Both the position numbers and the translations under genes were made by a program. Below the pieces are notes generated by a model. It was given only the letters and a program-made list of their open reading frames with translations, was not told the origin of the DNA and did no database searches. 13,308 bases of DNA from an uncultured Ruminococcus sp. Lineage in GTDB: Bacteria; Bacillota; Clostridia; Oscillospirales; Ruminococcaceae. The stretch's first letter is position 1. Every line of letters begins with the position of its first letter. Location: NCBI GenBank assembly GCA_910577575.1, contig CAJTOG010000054.1, positions 1-13,308 of the forward strand, given 5' to 3'. This document shows, in pieces, positions 1-6,781 of this stretch.

Positions 1-1
1 T

Positions 2-673
2 GCTAAAGTTAAATCAAAAGATTTAGACAATGGAGTGTTTATTTTACAAAAAAATACTCCCAAGCTGATAGATAAAGATAATAATGAACATATTGCTCGT
101 ATAGACGAACAAAAAGAAGACGAAGTCATTTTTATTTATTCCAAGTTTGATGATGATTCTTCTGCTATGATAGGAAATGAGTTTTGTCTTAACTTTTTAA
201 AAGATTCTCAAAAGACTGATTTTTCATATTATTATTTTTCAAAAGATAAAAAAGTTATAGTTTATTTATATGATATGAAGAAAACATTTGCTGGGATTGA
301 TGTTATTATTCATCTAATTGAACAGTGGCAGAATAGCATCAGAACTGCAAATTATTGTATAGGTGAGTTGCAAAATTATGAAATATCAGATATTTATATT
401 GGTGTTATTACAGAAAATGATGATTTTGAACGTAGAATAAAAGAAATAGAACCAATAATGAAAGTTCAGAAAAATCATAATAAATTACTATCATTTATGC
501 AATCCAAACATTCTGCTGATAATTATGATAAAATTAAAAAGGCTAAGATATTAGCTGGTTTTCTTGAGGGTAAAATTACTATTTTAGGCAATACATATAA
601 ATATGACGTGAGAATGTTTGATAATAAAAAAGAGTGTCATATGTACTTCAACAATGGTATTTTACAAAAATGA
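2..673 (+). CDS. PD-(D/E)XK nuclease-like protein, 5'-truncated by window edge
   Basis: The frame is open from the first bases of the window, so the gene starts further left. A GTG at 35 is in frame but has no convincing ribosome binding site. About 223 residues are visible. I do not recognise the family by name. Counting from the GTG, D62 is followed after 17 residues by D80-M-K82 at the end of a hydrophobic strand (VIVYLYDMKK), and then by a helix with a conserved-looking glutamine (IEQWQNSI, about 94-101). This spacing fits the D...(D/E)XK active site and the following helix of the PD-(D/E)XK nuclease fold. The same layout occurs in the partners of the two ATPases at 2823 and 8183, so an ATPase gene may lie just left of the window; that part is inference. 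The function is unproven. There is no signal peptide or membrane segment in the visible part. Confidence 0.6.
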   Translation, partial: AKVKSKDLDNGVFILQKNTPKLIDKDNNEHIARIDEQKEDEVIFIYSKFDDDSSAMIGNEFCLNFLKDSQKTDFSYYYFSKDKKVIVYLYDMKKTFAGIDVIIHLIEQWQNSIRTANYCIGELQNYEISDIYIGVITENDDFERRIKEIEPIMKVQKNHNKLLSFMQSKHSADNYDKIKKAKILAGFLEGKITILGNTYKYDVRMFDNKKECHMYFNNGILQK

Positions 674-717
674 TTCAAAAATATAAAAATAATATTAAGC
701 ATAATAAATAAAAAGTC

Positions 718-733
718 TTTCTCTATAGAGAAA
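718..733. repeat. Perfect 16-bp palindrome
   Basis: TTTCTCTATAGAGAAA is a perfect palindrome about 45 bp after the stop codon of the left-edge gene and 45 bp before a hairpin. It has no loop, so it is a poor terminator and could be a protein-binding site. Its function is unknown. Confidence 0.4.
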
Positions 734-777
734 TTTAAATAAAAATAATTTTAATCAGTATTCTATATAATAAAAAT

Positions 778-822
778 CTCTCTGTTTTTGAACTGAATAA
801 GCAAAGGCAGAGAGTTATTTTT
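778..822 (+). terminator. Possible Rho-independent terminator after the left-edge nuclease-like gene
   Basis: CTCTCTG (778-784) pairs with CAGAGAG (808-814) across a 23-nt loop, followed by the T-rich stretch TTATTTTTAT. It lies about 105 bp after the stop codon at 671-673. The loop is long for a terminator, so confidence is moderate. Confidence 0.45.
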
Positions 823-1638
823 ATGTGTTGTAACAAAAAGGAAAGAACCTGCGAGCAAAGATTTTGGGGGATAAGTTTCAAAAAGATATAATATAATCAG
901 ATTTCAGTGAATATTTAACTTAAAATTTATATTAAGAGCCATATTTATTAAACTTTTTTATTTGATACAATAATTTTTGGCCAAATGGTGCAGAAGTATT
1001 GATTTTTATTCTTTTTTGTGGTATATTAGCTTTAGTAACAGAAAATATATAAATTACTAATTTTTACATTTGGACATTTTCGGTTCTAGTATGACTTTTT
1101 ATAATATAATATTACATAAGGAAATTGACAACAAAATTACTAAATAATATGATAGAACTTTATGCATCAATACACGAATAATTTAGTGGACAGGCTGTTA
1201 ACCGAAGATAGTTGTATATTAGCATATGTTGAAGTAATTTAATAATAATTTTTGTATGGAATAGATATATTGATATGTTTTCAGATACAAAGTATATGGA
1301 GTTTGCTGTGTTGATGTCAAGAGTGAAAAAGTAGGTGTGTGAAAAGGCGCTGATTTCAATAGATTTGTGGCGGTTGCAGGGCAATTTTTAAATGTTAATA
1401 AGTCTGTTAAATTCCGTAAAATCAAGGCTTTGGAAACATATCGAATGGTAAACCTGAGTTGGCAGAAGGGTTTTAGTAGTAAATTGTGTGGACAAGATTA
1501 TTATGATTGACAGGATTGATGTATAGAAAAGAAACGGATAATTATTTTTAAAAATGAAAATATTAAATTCTATTAATTAGGCGAGAATATATAGGAGATT
1601 TAGGCTATTATTTAAATTCATATGTATATTCACTTAAT
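823..1638. other. Decayed sequence without an intact gene
   Basis: About 0.8 kb with frequent stops in all frames. The longest plus-strand stretch that looks protein-like is 1343-1510 (55 codons, beginning KGADFNRFVAVAG). It has no start codon or ribosome binding site, and a stop codon lies directly before it. A 26-codon reading frame at 1162-1242 follows a good promoter-like sequence. Two minus-strand open frames here have low-complexity, unconvincing translations. I read the stretch as worn gene remnants and cannot name the parent genes. Confidence 0.5.
1125..1153 (+). promoter_or_regulatory. Sigma-A-type promoter in decayed region
   Basis: TTGACA (1125-1130), a 17-bp spacer and TATGAT (1148-1153): a perfect -35 box, ideal spacing and a five-of-six -10 box. 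It points to a 26-codon frame starting with ATG at 1162, which has no clear ribosome binding site. It is probably the promoter of a gene that has since decayed, or of an unrecognised small RNA. Confidence 0.45.
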
Positions 1639-1691
1639 TTAACTTTTAATGAATTGTGTGTTATAATATAATAAAATATGTTATATTATAA
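1639..1691 (+). promoter_or_regulatory. Promoter overlapped by an operator-like inverted repeat
   Basis: A weak -35 (TTAACT, 1639-1644), a 17-bp spacer and a perfect -10 (TATAAT, 1662-1667) precede the broken XRE regulator. A perfect 11-bp inverted repeat, TTATAATATAA (1661-1671) and TTATATTATAA (1681-1691) with a 9-nt spacer, covers the -10 and probable transcription start. This would suit autoregulation by the downstream helix-turn-helix protein. The arms contain only A and T, which raises the chance of coincidence. Confidence 0.5.
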
Positions 1692-1704
1692 ACGAGGACG
1701 AAAA

Positions 1705-1823
1705 ATGGAAAATTTGAATATTGGAAAACATCTTAAAAACATTCGTTATATGAAGCTGCAGAAATAACAGGTGTAAGCAAGCCAATGTTCGAACATAATG
1801 AGAGTGGACAGTCTTTTATATAA
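1705..1823 (+). pseudogene. XRE-family HTH regulator, frameshifted and truncated
   Basis: ATG at 1705 follows a GAGG ribosome binding site (1694-1697). The first frame reads MENLNIGKHLKNIRY and then stops at TAA (1768-1770). Shifting frame near 1750 gives YEAAEITGVSKPMFEHNESG, ending at a TAA at 1821-1823. Together these match the N-terminal helix-turn-helix of XRE/cupin-type regulators (IG..LK..R.......A..TGVSK.M....E.G), with the recognition helix at TGVSKPM. Several residues between the first two helices seem deleted, and everything after the DNA-binding motif is missing. It is a dead regulator that still has its promoter and operator-like repeat. Confidence 0.75.
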
Positions 1824-1868
1824 ATTGTAAAAATTTCATAAGTTTTCCTTTCTTAACATATAAATAAA

Positions 1869-1910
1869 AAATGCACCTGAAGAACCCACACAAATTCTTC
1901 AGGTGCATTT
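1869..1910 (-). terminator. Strong Rho-independent terminator of endolysin A
   Basis: A perfect 16-bp stem, 1869-1884 against 1895-1910 (core GCACCTGAAGAA / TTCTTCAGGTGC), with a 10-nt loop. On the minus strand it is followed by TTTTTATTTA. It begins 7 bp after the end of the M15 peptidase gene, so it terminates that transcript. Confidence 0.92.
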
Positions 1911-1917
1911 CTGTCAT

Positions 1918-2481
1918 TTATTTTTCAGTAAGCGTTCCGGAATAGGTCACGCCGTTAACAGTGATTGTAAATTCTTTTGATTTTTTAGCAGATACAGGAT
2001 AAACATCTGACTTTGATAATCCATAATATTTATAAAAATCATCCGTTACTGAATAAGCATTTGTTTTAACTTCATCACCTTTCCAGAAGTTAGCCGTACG
2101 AGTATCAACATGAGTTGCTGTGTATGTAGAATCAATATTGGCAATACCACCGAAGCCAATATCCTGAGCGGCACAGCAAACCTTTTTGGAGCTGATTCTG
2201 TTGCCCTTCTGGTCATAACAAACAATATCAGCCGCGCAGCCATTGACGTGCTGACCACTGCCCGAACCGCCCACATTCTTATCGTGTAATGAACAGCGAT
2301 AGCCTGAATTGATGATAATCTTCGAACAGTTCAGAGCCTTGTGGAGCTTTTCAAGCTTGTCCGCAAGGTCAGTATCAAGCTTTGTATCGTGTGAACCTCC
2401 ACATTTACAGCGAAACTCTGAAATATTGAAGTGTATGGTGAGCTGTGTATTATCATTAAAATTATAGGTTTTTACTGTCAT
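1918..2481 (-). CDS. M15-family zinc D,D-/L,D-peptidase, phage endolysin (copy A)
   Basis: The 187-residue protein is of the peptidase M15_3 (YcbK-like) type, which cuts peptide cross-links in peptidoglycan. The core reads SGYRC (59-63), then GQHVNGCAAD with zinc ligands H78 and D85, and later HVDTR with the third ligand H124. GFGGIA (109-114) fits the family's strand near the active site. The last ~25 residues (VTYSGTLTEK end) form a short separate tail. There is no signal peptide, as expected for a holin-dependent lysin. GGAG lies 8 nt before the ATG. The gene stands alone between its own terminator and a divergent ATPase module, away from the holin. A homologue lies at 8423-8986; the two differ by only about 4 of 111 residues in the catalytic centre but clearly at both ends. 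The family is secure; the exact bond cut is not. Confidence 0.9.
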   Translation of the reverse strand: MTVKTYNFNDNTQLTIHFNISEFRCKCGGSHDTKLDTDLADKLEKLHKALNCSKIIINSGYRCSLHDKNVGGSGSGQHVNGCAADIVCYDQKGNRISSKKVCCAAQDIGFGGIANIDSTYTATHVDTRTANFWKGDEVKTNAYSVTDDFYKYYGLSKSDVYPVSAKKSKEFTITVNGVTYSGTLTEK

Positions 2482-2560
2482 AAAAATGACTCCTTTCTTT
2501 TGATATTTTTTCTCAAAATTATTGACTTTTAAGATGTGCTATTCTATAAAAATAGTTATA

Positions 2561-2693
2561 ATTTTTTGATAAAATTCAAAAAATACTTAACATACATATT
2601 AATCAGTAAATTTACTTGATGAAATATCTGTATTTTCATGCGTTTCTTTGTAAATTATGTTAATATGCATTGAATATTTTTATTAAATATTCA
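2561..2693. promoter_or_regulatory. Cluster of AT-rich palindromes between endolysin A and ATPase module 1
   Basis: Three perfect dyads sit in the divergent intergenic region: ATTTTTTGA / TCAAAAAAT (2561-2569 and 2576-2584), AGTAAATTTACT (2605-2616), and TGAATATTT / AAATATTCA (2671-2679 and 2685-2693). They could be operators for the divergently transcribed genes or simply products of the extreme AT content. No regulator is encoded next to them. Confidence 0.35.
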
Positions 2694-2744
2694 TATAATT
2701 TAAGGTGTATAATTGTGATAACAAACAATCTTTATTCTCAATAA

Positions 2745-2773
2745 TTGACATACCAATAAAAATAACATAAAAT
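2745..2773 (+). promoter_or_regulatory. Sigma-A-type promoter of ATPase module 1
   Basis: TTGACA (2745-2750), a 17-bp spacer and TAAAAT (2768-2773). It lies about 50 bp before the ATG at 2823, which gives a short leader containing the AAGGAG ribosome binding site (2806-2811). This promoter would drive both genes of module 1. Confidence 0.75.
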
Positions 2774-2822
2774 ATATAATGGGTATTTGTGTTTGCCCAA
2801 ATGATAAGGAGTGTTTCTGATT

Positions 2823-4055
2823 ATGGAATTAAATATAAAAAATATCGGAAAAATTGAATCAGCAAATATAAAACTTGATGGAATTACTGTAATATGTGGT
2901 GAAAATAATACAGGAAAGAGTACTATTGGTAAAGTACTTTTTTCTTATTTTAATTCAATTTGTGATTTTGAGAGTAAAATTAAAGAACAAAAAATCACAG
3001 AAATAGAAAATTGCATTATAAAATATAGTTCTCCAGCAAAAGTATTGGTATATTTATCGGACATTGATGAAGATTTTAATTCATTTATATCTTTAGATAG
3101 TAATAGTGTTAATATTAAAGATATAAATTCAGTTATATGTAATTATCTAGACATAAAAGATAAAAAATCTTTATCTAAGGATATTTATTTAATATTAACT
3201 ATGCCCAATGAAGATTTATTGAGTGAATATATTTTCAGATATTTTACAGACGTGTTCAATGGTCAAGTTAAAACTGCAAACATGGGGGCAAAACAAGGTA
3301 TTATCAAGACTATATTTAAAAATGGCACTAATACAATTAATTTTTTGACAACGAAGTGCAAATTAAATCAAGAAGTACCGATTATTCACTGTGCATACTA
3401 TATTAATAATCCTTTTGTTGTGGATTATTTAAACAATGCTTCACGTTTAAGAATGACAATTTTAAGCGAGTTAGACCGCAATATCATTGATACTATCGAA
3501 AAAGCTCAATTGGAACAAGATGCTGATAAAATGTCAAATATTTTTGATGCAGTAGCAAATAAAGATAAACTTGGGGAAATTAAGAAATTACTTCATCGTG
3601 CCTATAATGGCAGAACAATAAGAAAAAACGGACTGTATTTTTACAATGATGGTAAAAACGATGTCGACTTCCGAAACCTGTCCACAGGGTTAAAATCTTT
3701 TGCTTTAATTGAACAATTATTGGAAAGCGGCAAACTGAAATCTAAAGATGTACTGATTCTTGATGAACCTGAAATTCATCTTCACCCTGAATGGCAACTT
3801 ATCTATGCAGAAGCTATAGTTCTTTTACAGAAAGAATTTGATTTAACAATTCTAATAACAACACATAGCCCATATTTTTTAGAAGCTATTGAAGTGTATA
3901 GTAAAAAACATGATAGAAAAAAGGTATTAAATTACTATTTAGCAAAAAACACTTCAGCTGGATGCAGTATAATAGAAGAAGTAACTGGAGAACTTAACAA
4001 AATATATGAAAAAATGTATTCTCCATTAAAACGTTTAGAAGAGGAAGAAATTTGA
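2823..4055 (+). CDS. ABC/OLD-like AAA ATPase of defence-like module 1
   Basis: This is a 410-residue ATPase of the AAA_15/AAA_21 type. The N-terminal part has Walker A GENNTGKST (26-34) after a short strand motif (NIGKIESANI). The ABC-like signature NLSTGLKS is at 285-292, Walker B with catalytic glutamate in VLILDEPEIHLHPEW at 310-324, and the switch histidine in TTHSP at 346-350. The ~250 residues between Walker A and the signature form a helical insertion. No TOPRIM nuclease domain follows, so it is not a complete OLD or Gabija GajA protein. I chose ATG 2823 over GTG 2811 because AAGGAG (2806-2811) is well spaced only for 2823 and the paralogue starts at the equivalent place. It should bind ATP as a dimer. 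Its likely job is to sense or gate the partner encoded 1 bp downstream. The defence role is inferred from family and context. Confidence 0.88.
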   Translation: MELNIKNIGKIESANIKLDGITVICGENNTGKSTIGKVLFSYFNSICDFESKIKEQKITEIENCIIKYSSPAKVLVYLSDIDEDFNSFISLDSNSVNIKDINSVICNYLDIKDKKSLSKDIYLILTMPNEDLLSEYIFRYFTDVFNGQVKTANMGAKQGIIKTIFKNGTNTINFLTTKCKLNQEVPIIHCAYYINNPFVVDYLNNASRLRMTILSELDRNIIDTIEKAQLEQDADKMSNIFDAVANKDKLGEIKKLLHRAYNGRTIRKNGLYFYNDGKNDVDFRNLSTGLKSFALIEQLLESGKLKSKDVLILDEPEIHLHPEWQLIYAEAIVLLQKEFDLTILITTHSPYFLEAIEVYSKKHDRKKVLNYYLAKNTSAGCSIIEEVTGELNKIYEKMYSPLKRLEEEEI

Positions 4056-4056
4056 T

Positions 4057-4710
4057 ATGGAAGAAAAAAGTTATCCTTTACTTCCAGAGTGGGTTATAAA
4101 AGTTTTTCAAAAAGAAAACAATCCAAATAAAAGTGTCATTTCTAATATGAAAATAGTATCAAAAGATAGTGATAATAGTGAATCAATGATTGATCAAGAG
4201 GATATAATAGTAATTGATTTTGATAAAGTCAAGGAAAATTACAATAAGAAATTAAAATCAAATGACGCTTTTATTGTAATGAAAGAAAAAGATAAAAAAT
4301 ATGGGAATATAGTATGGATTGAATTTAAAAACGGCAATCTTTTAGATAAAGATGGAAATCTTAGTGAAGAAAAAAGTATTGAATTGAGAGAAAAAATATA
4401 TGATAGTATCAATATATTTTTATCTTATATTCTTGATAGTACTGATAAAAGAATTTCTCATATAAAAGAAAATCCATTAAAATATTTAAAAGAACATAGT
4501 ATGTATTACCTTATATATAATGAAAACAAAAATACTGCAAAAACTAAAATGAGAGACCATTGGAAGAAACTTGCAGGCGAAACCAACGAGGGATTATGTG
4601 GATTTAATTCAAAAATAAAAAATAAATTTCGTGGCTATCTATTTCGTGATGCTTTTGCATATGCACCAAATGAATTTGAACAAATTTTAGTTAACTATTT
4701 AAAAAATTAA
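4057..4710 (+). CDS. PD-(D/E)XK nuclease-like partner of ATPase module 1
   Basis: A 217-residue protein with no family name that I recognise. D70 (in SNDAFIV) is followed after 18 residues by E89-F-K91 in IVWIEFKNG, the spacing and strand context of a PD-(D/E)XK nuclease core. A charged loop and a helix follow (about 103-125), then another strand, MYYLIYNENKN (149-159), as in that fold. A basic segment (KTKMRDHWKK, about 161-170) could contact nucleic acid. The start ATG is 1 bp after the ATPase stop codon, with GAGGAAG (4041-4047) as ribosome binding site, so the two are almost certainly translated together. The partner of module 2 shows the same core (NDAF/CDAF, then IEFKN) but little other similarity. 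Predicted role: effector nuclease controlled by the ATPase. The catalytic assignment rests on motif reading only. Confidence 0.72.
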   Translation: MEEKSYPLLPEWVIKVFQKENNPNKSVISNMKIVSKDSDNSESMIDQEDIIVIDFDKVKENYNKKLKSNDAFIVMKEKDKKYGNIVWIEFKNGNLLDKDGNLSEEKSIELREKIYDSINIFLSYILDSTDKRISHIKENPLKYLKEHSMYYLIYNENKNTAKTKMRDHWKKLAGETNEGLCGFNSKIKNKFRGYLFRDAFAYAPNEFEQILVNYLKN

Positions 4711-4737
4711 ACACAATAATTTATTACATAACATAAA

Positions 4738-4763
4738 AGGCGGACAACCTGGGTTGACCGCCT
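4738..4763. terminator. Bidirectional hairpin between module 1 and the GH25 pseudogene
   Basis: AGGCGG (4738-4743) pairs with CCGCCT (4758-4763) and CAAC (4745-4748) with GTTG (4753-4756), with one A-A mismatch and a CTGG loop. The T-run is better on the minus strand (TTTTATG). It sits between the converging ends of module 1 and the GH25 pseudogene and could serve both. Confidence 0.75.
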
Positions 4764-4767
4764 ATAA

Positions 4768-5572
4768 TTATTTCAGCTTGTTATCAATACTTACGACGTG
4801 CTGTAAAATCTTTTCCAGCGTATTACTTTCATCATGAGTATTAACAATAAAGCCGTTCGATCTGGCACTTTTAATAATCGTTGGATAATCTTTATAAGCA
4901 TAATCCAAGTCGACATCACCTGAAATACCGTCAATTCTGCCATTCCAGGAATACTGCCACAAGCCGAATGTTCCATTATAGTCTATTTTTTTCAACTCCG
5001 ATATGTGACAAAAAAGCATCATAATAATATCTCGCTTTTTCAAGTACAGAACAGAAAGTGTCACACAGTTCTGAGGATTTGCAAGACTTTTCTGATCTTC
5101 AATATCAAAGATTATCGGGTATTCAAACAACTTATCAGCAAGCGTTCTGAAGCACACAGAAGACTCCTGTTCGGCTTTATCGGCAGTTGTGGCATAACTG
5201 TACCCAGGGGATTTTCAGCCGTTTACATTCGTTGCAGTTGCGTTCAAACTACCTGTCAATCTGATTACTTTCCTTACCATAACCTGCACGAAGTATAGCA
5301 AAATCAACTTCTCCTGATGCTTAGCTACATCAATTCCTTTTGCAATAACTCTGGTAGTATATGATATTCTGAAATAGCTGTAAAAATCAGATATCACAGA
5401 GTTATTGTCTTTAGTTTCATCTACGAAATATGTACCGTTTTCATACACATCAAGATGAGTATAAATATACTCTCTATTGATATGCACAATGCCTGTAAAA
5501 CTGTTGCTTTGCACGCAAAATACAAAAAAATTTACAGAAAGTAAAAAACTTAAAGTTGAGATTATTGCTGAA
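4768..5572 (-). pseudogene. GH25 lysozyme (muramidase), multiply frameshifted
   Basis: Read on the minus strand, the remains follow a whole GH25 lysozyme in order. First comes a hydrophobic leader-like segment (upstream of CVQSNSFTG), then a linker and the family's opening AKGIDVAKHQ. A frameshift near 5311-5316 moves the next part, VDFAILRAGYGKE, to another frame. A TAG at 5249-5251 then interrupts it. After a small deletion near 5205 the frame with YSYATTADKAEQ and YPIIFDIEDQKSL follows. Another shift within the NC(D)TFCSVLEKARYYY part precedes the intact end FGLWQYSWNGRIDGISGDVD. The middle of the domain (the usual W-x-A-Q-Y strand) is missing. No start codon is visible for the leader. The gene once cut the sugar backbone of peptidoglycan and is now non-functional. 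Confidence 0.9.
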
Positions 5573-5579
5573 AACAGAA

Positions 5580-5625
5580 AAAACGCTCTTAAAAGACCAT
5601 TCAGACAGTCTTCAAAGAGCGTTTT
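5580..5625 (-). terminator. Long hairpin terminator after ATPase module 2
   Basis: AAAACGCTCTT (5580-5590) pairs with AAGAGCGTTTT (5615-5625), and inside it AAGAC (5593-5597) pairs with GTCTT (5608-5612). On the minus strand the stem is followed by a T-run (TTTTTTCTG); on the plus strand by TTTTAATATTG. It lies about 280 bp downstream of the module 2 nuclease-like gene and just before the GH25 remnant. It may act in both directions. Confidence 0.75.
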
Positions 5626-5905
5626 AATATTGTTTTGAAATTATTTTTTACAGTTTCTGTGTTTTTCATCCTTAAAAATCAGCTGATAAACTTAAATCAG
5701 AATTAAACTGTAAAAAGCGGTGACTGTGTGAGATTAAAACAATATTTACTTACTATTCCGGAAAATAAGAATGACTATGCTTTTTGTTGTGAAGAATGCA
5801 AAAAGTTTAAAGAAAAACTAAAAAACAACCTTTCAAATGTGAGAGGCTTTTTTAGGAGTAAATCTTTGTTGTAAGGAGCATTGTCAGCCGTCCCACAATG
5901 TCGGT
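5626..5905. other. Gap with inverted repeat and possible 48-residue ORF
   Basis: No known gene. A plus-strand frame at 5728-5874 starts with GTG and encodes 48 residues. It contains a cysteine cluster (AFCCEECKKF) and a basic C-terminus (FFRSKSLL). Its codon use looks coding-like, but it has only a weak ribosome binding site (GCGG) and runs against module 2. It could be a small real gene or the fragment of a lost one. The 12-bp inverted repeat described separately lies directly upstream. Confidence 0.3.
5645..5716. repeat. Perfect 12-bp inverted repeat with internal palindrome
   Basis: TTTTTACAGTTT (5645-5656) and AAACTGTAAAAA (5705-5716) are exact reverse complements, 48 nt apart. The spacer holds the palindrome ATCAGCTGAT (5678-5687). 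The element lies between the terminator of module 2 and its nuclease-like gene. It could be a structured RNA, the ends of a tiny mobile element or a remnant. No target-site duplication is evident. Confidence 0.5.
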
Positions 5906-6781
5906 TCAGTCCACTGTATCACAGTGTTCTAAAGAAGTAGGAGATTTTGAATCTTCTGCACTACCGACCCCCAGTATATATGTAGCATAATCGCCCCAGT
6001 CCCATTCATTAAAATATCCTATATCTATCAATTTTTTAAAGTCAAATGCAGAAAATAATGTGTAATTTCTTATTTTTCCAATACCTTTGGATTTTATAAA
6101 ATCTGGTTCACCCCGCACTGGAAAGTCACTGCTTGTACATTGTGAGAATCCGATTTTTTTAATTTCTAAACCAAATCTATCCTTTTCTTCGTTAACAGAT
6201 TTAGTGAATGACATTGATGAAGCTCTTGTTGGTTTTCCTCTCTCAGACCTTCTAACTTTTGGATTGTATGATAGAGAAATATTTTTTGATGGCATATTAT
6301 TTTTTCCAATATATACTATAATTATATGTGTGTTTGAAACAAGATCAATCCCTGTATACTTTCCTTCAAAATAAAGTTGAGAACTTATAAGATTTTTTGA
6401 ATCTTTTATTTTTACCATAATACTATCATTTGAAGTTAATTTAAAATATTTATTTTGTAAGGTAGCCTTATCACAGTTTTTAAATTCAATTAGCAAACTT
6501 TTTCTATTTCCATTATAATCATAGAAAAAAGCATCACATGATGACATAGCTTCACATCCGCACAGTTTGGATAATACATCAAAATTTATAGTAGAAATAC
6601 TTCCATCAATATCTTCTGAATTGAATAACCATTTATTTTTTTCTTTAAAAACTTCAGAGTTTTTTTCTTCTCTTAAAGAATAGGAAAGTGAAGTATAGTA
6701 CAAATTTGATATGAGTCGTTCATCAGCATACTCAAACTCACTTTCATAATCAGCTTTTAATAAATAACAGAATTTAATCAT
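5906..6781 (-). CDS. PD-(D/E)XK nuclease-like partner of ATPase module 2
   Basis: A 291-residue protein of unrecognised family. D83 (in SSCDAFFYDYNG) is followed after 15 residues by E99-F-K101 in SLLIEFKNCD, the D...EXK layout of PD-(D/E)XK nucleases and very close to the core of the module 1 partner. A strand HIIIVYIGKN follows around 168-177. A basic, serine-rich region (KVRRSERGKPTRASS) lies around 190-205. The C-terminal ~85 residues have no counterpart in the module 1 partner. The frame stays open upstream to 6916, but ATG 6781 is the sensible start. It overlaps the end of the ATPase gene by 8 bp (ATGATTAA), follows GGTGA at a good distance, and the upstream extension would only be the antisense-free read-through of the ATPase gene in another frame. 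Predicted role: ATPase-controlled effector nuclease. Confidence 0.72.
   Translation of the reverse strand: MIKFCYLLKADYESEFEYADERLISNLYYTSLSYSLREEKNSEVFKEKNKWLFNSEDIDGSISTINFDVLSKLCGCEAMSSCDAFFYDYNGNRKSLLIEFKNCDKATLQNKYFKLTSNDSIMVKIKDSKNLISSQLYFEGKYTGIDLVSNTHIIIVYIGKNNMPSKNISLSYNPKVRRSERGKPTRASSMSFTKSVNEEKDRFGLEIKKIGFSQCTSSDFPVRGEPDFIKSKGIGKIRNYTLFSAFDFKKLIDIGYFNEWDWGDYATYILGVGSAEDSKSPTSLEHCDTVD

Noticed and set aside
1160..1425. Two overlapping minus-strand frames of 68 and 74 codons
   Set aside because: They share the same DNA in different frames, have low-complexity translations and no ribosome binding sites.
2046..2276. Minus-strand frame of 76 codons inside endolysin A
   Set aside because: Out-of-frame shadow of the M15 peptidase gene, whose motifs are unambiguous.
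2811..2822. GTG start giving four extra residues for the module 1 ATPase
   Set aside because: The GTG touches the ribosome binding site; ATG 2823 is correctly spaced and matches the start of the paralogue.
5005..5298. Plus-strand open frame of 97 codons
   Set aside because: It lies antisense to the GH25 pseudogene, whose frame-by-frame match to lysozyme explains the sequence.
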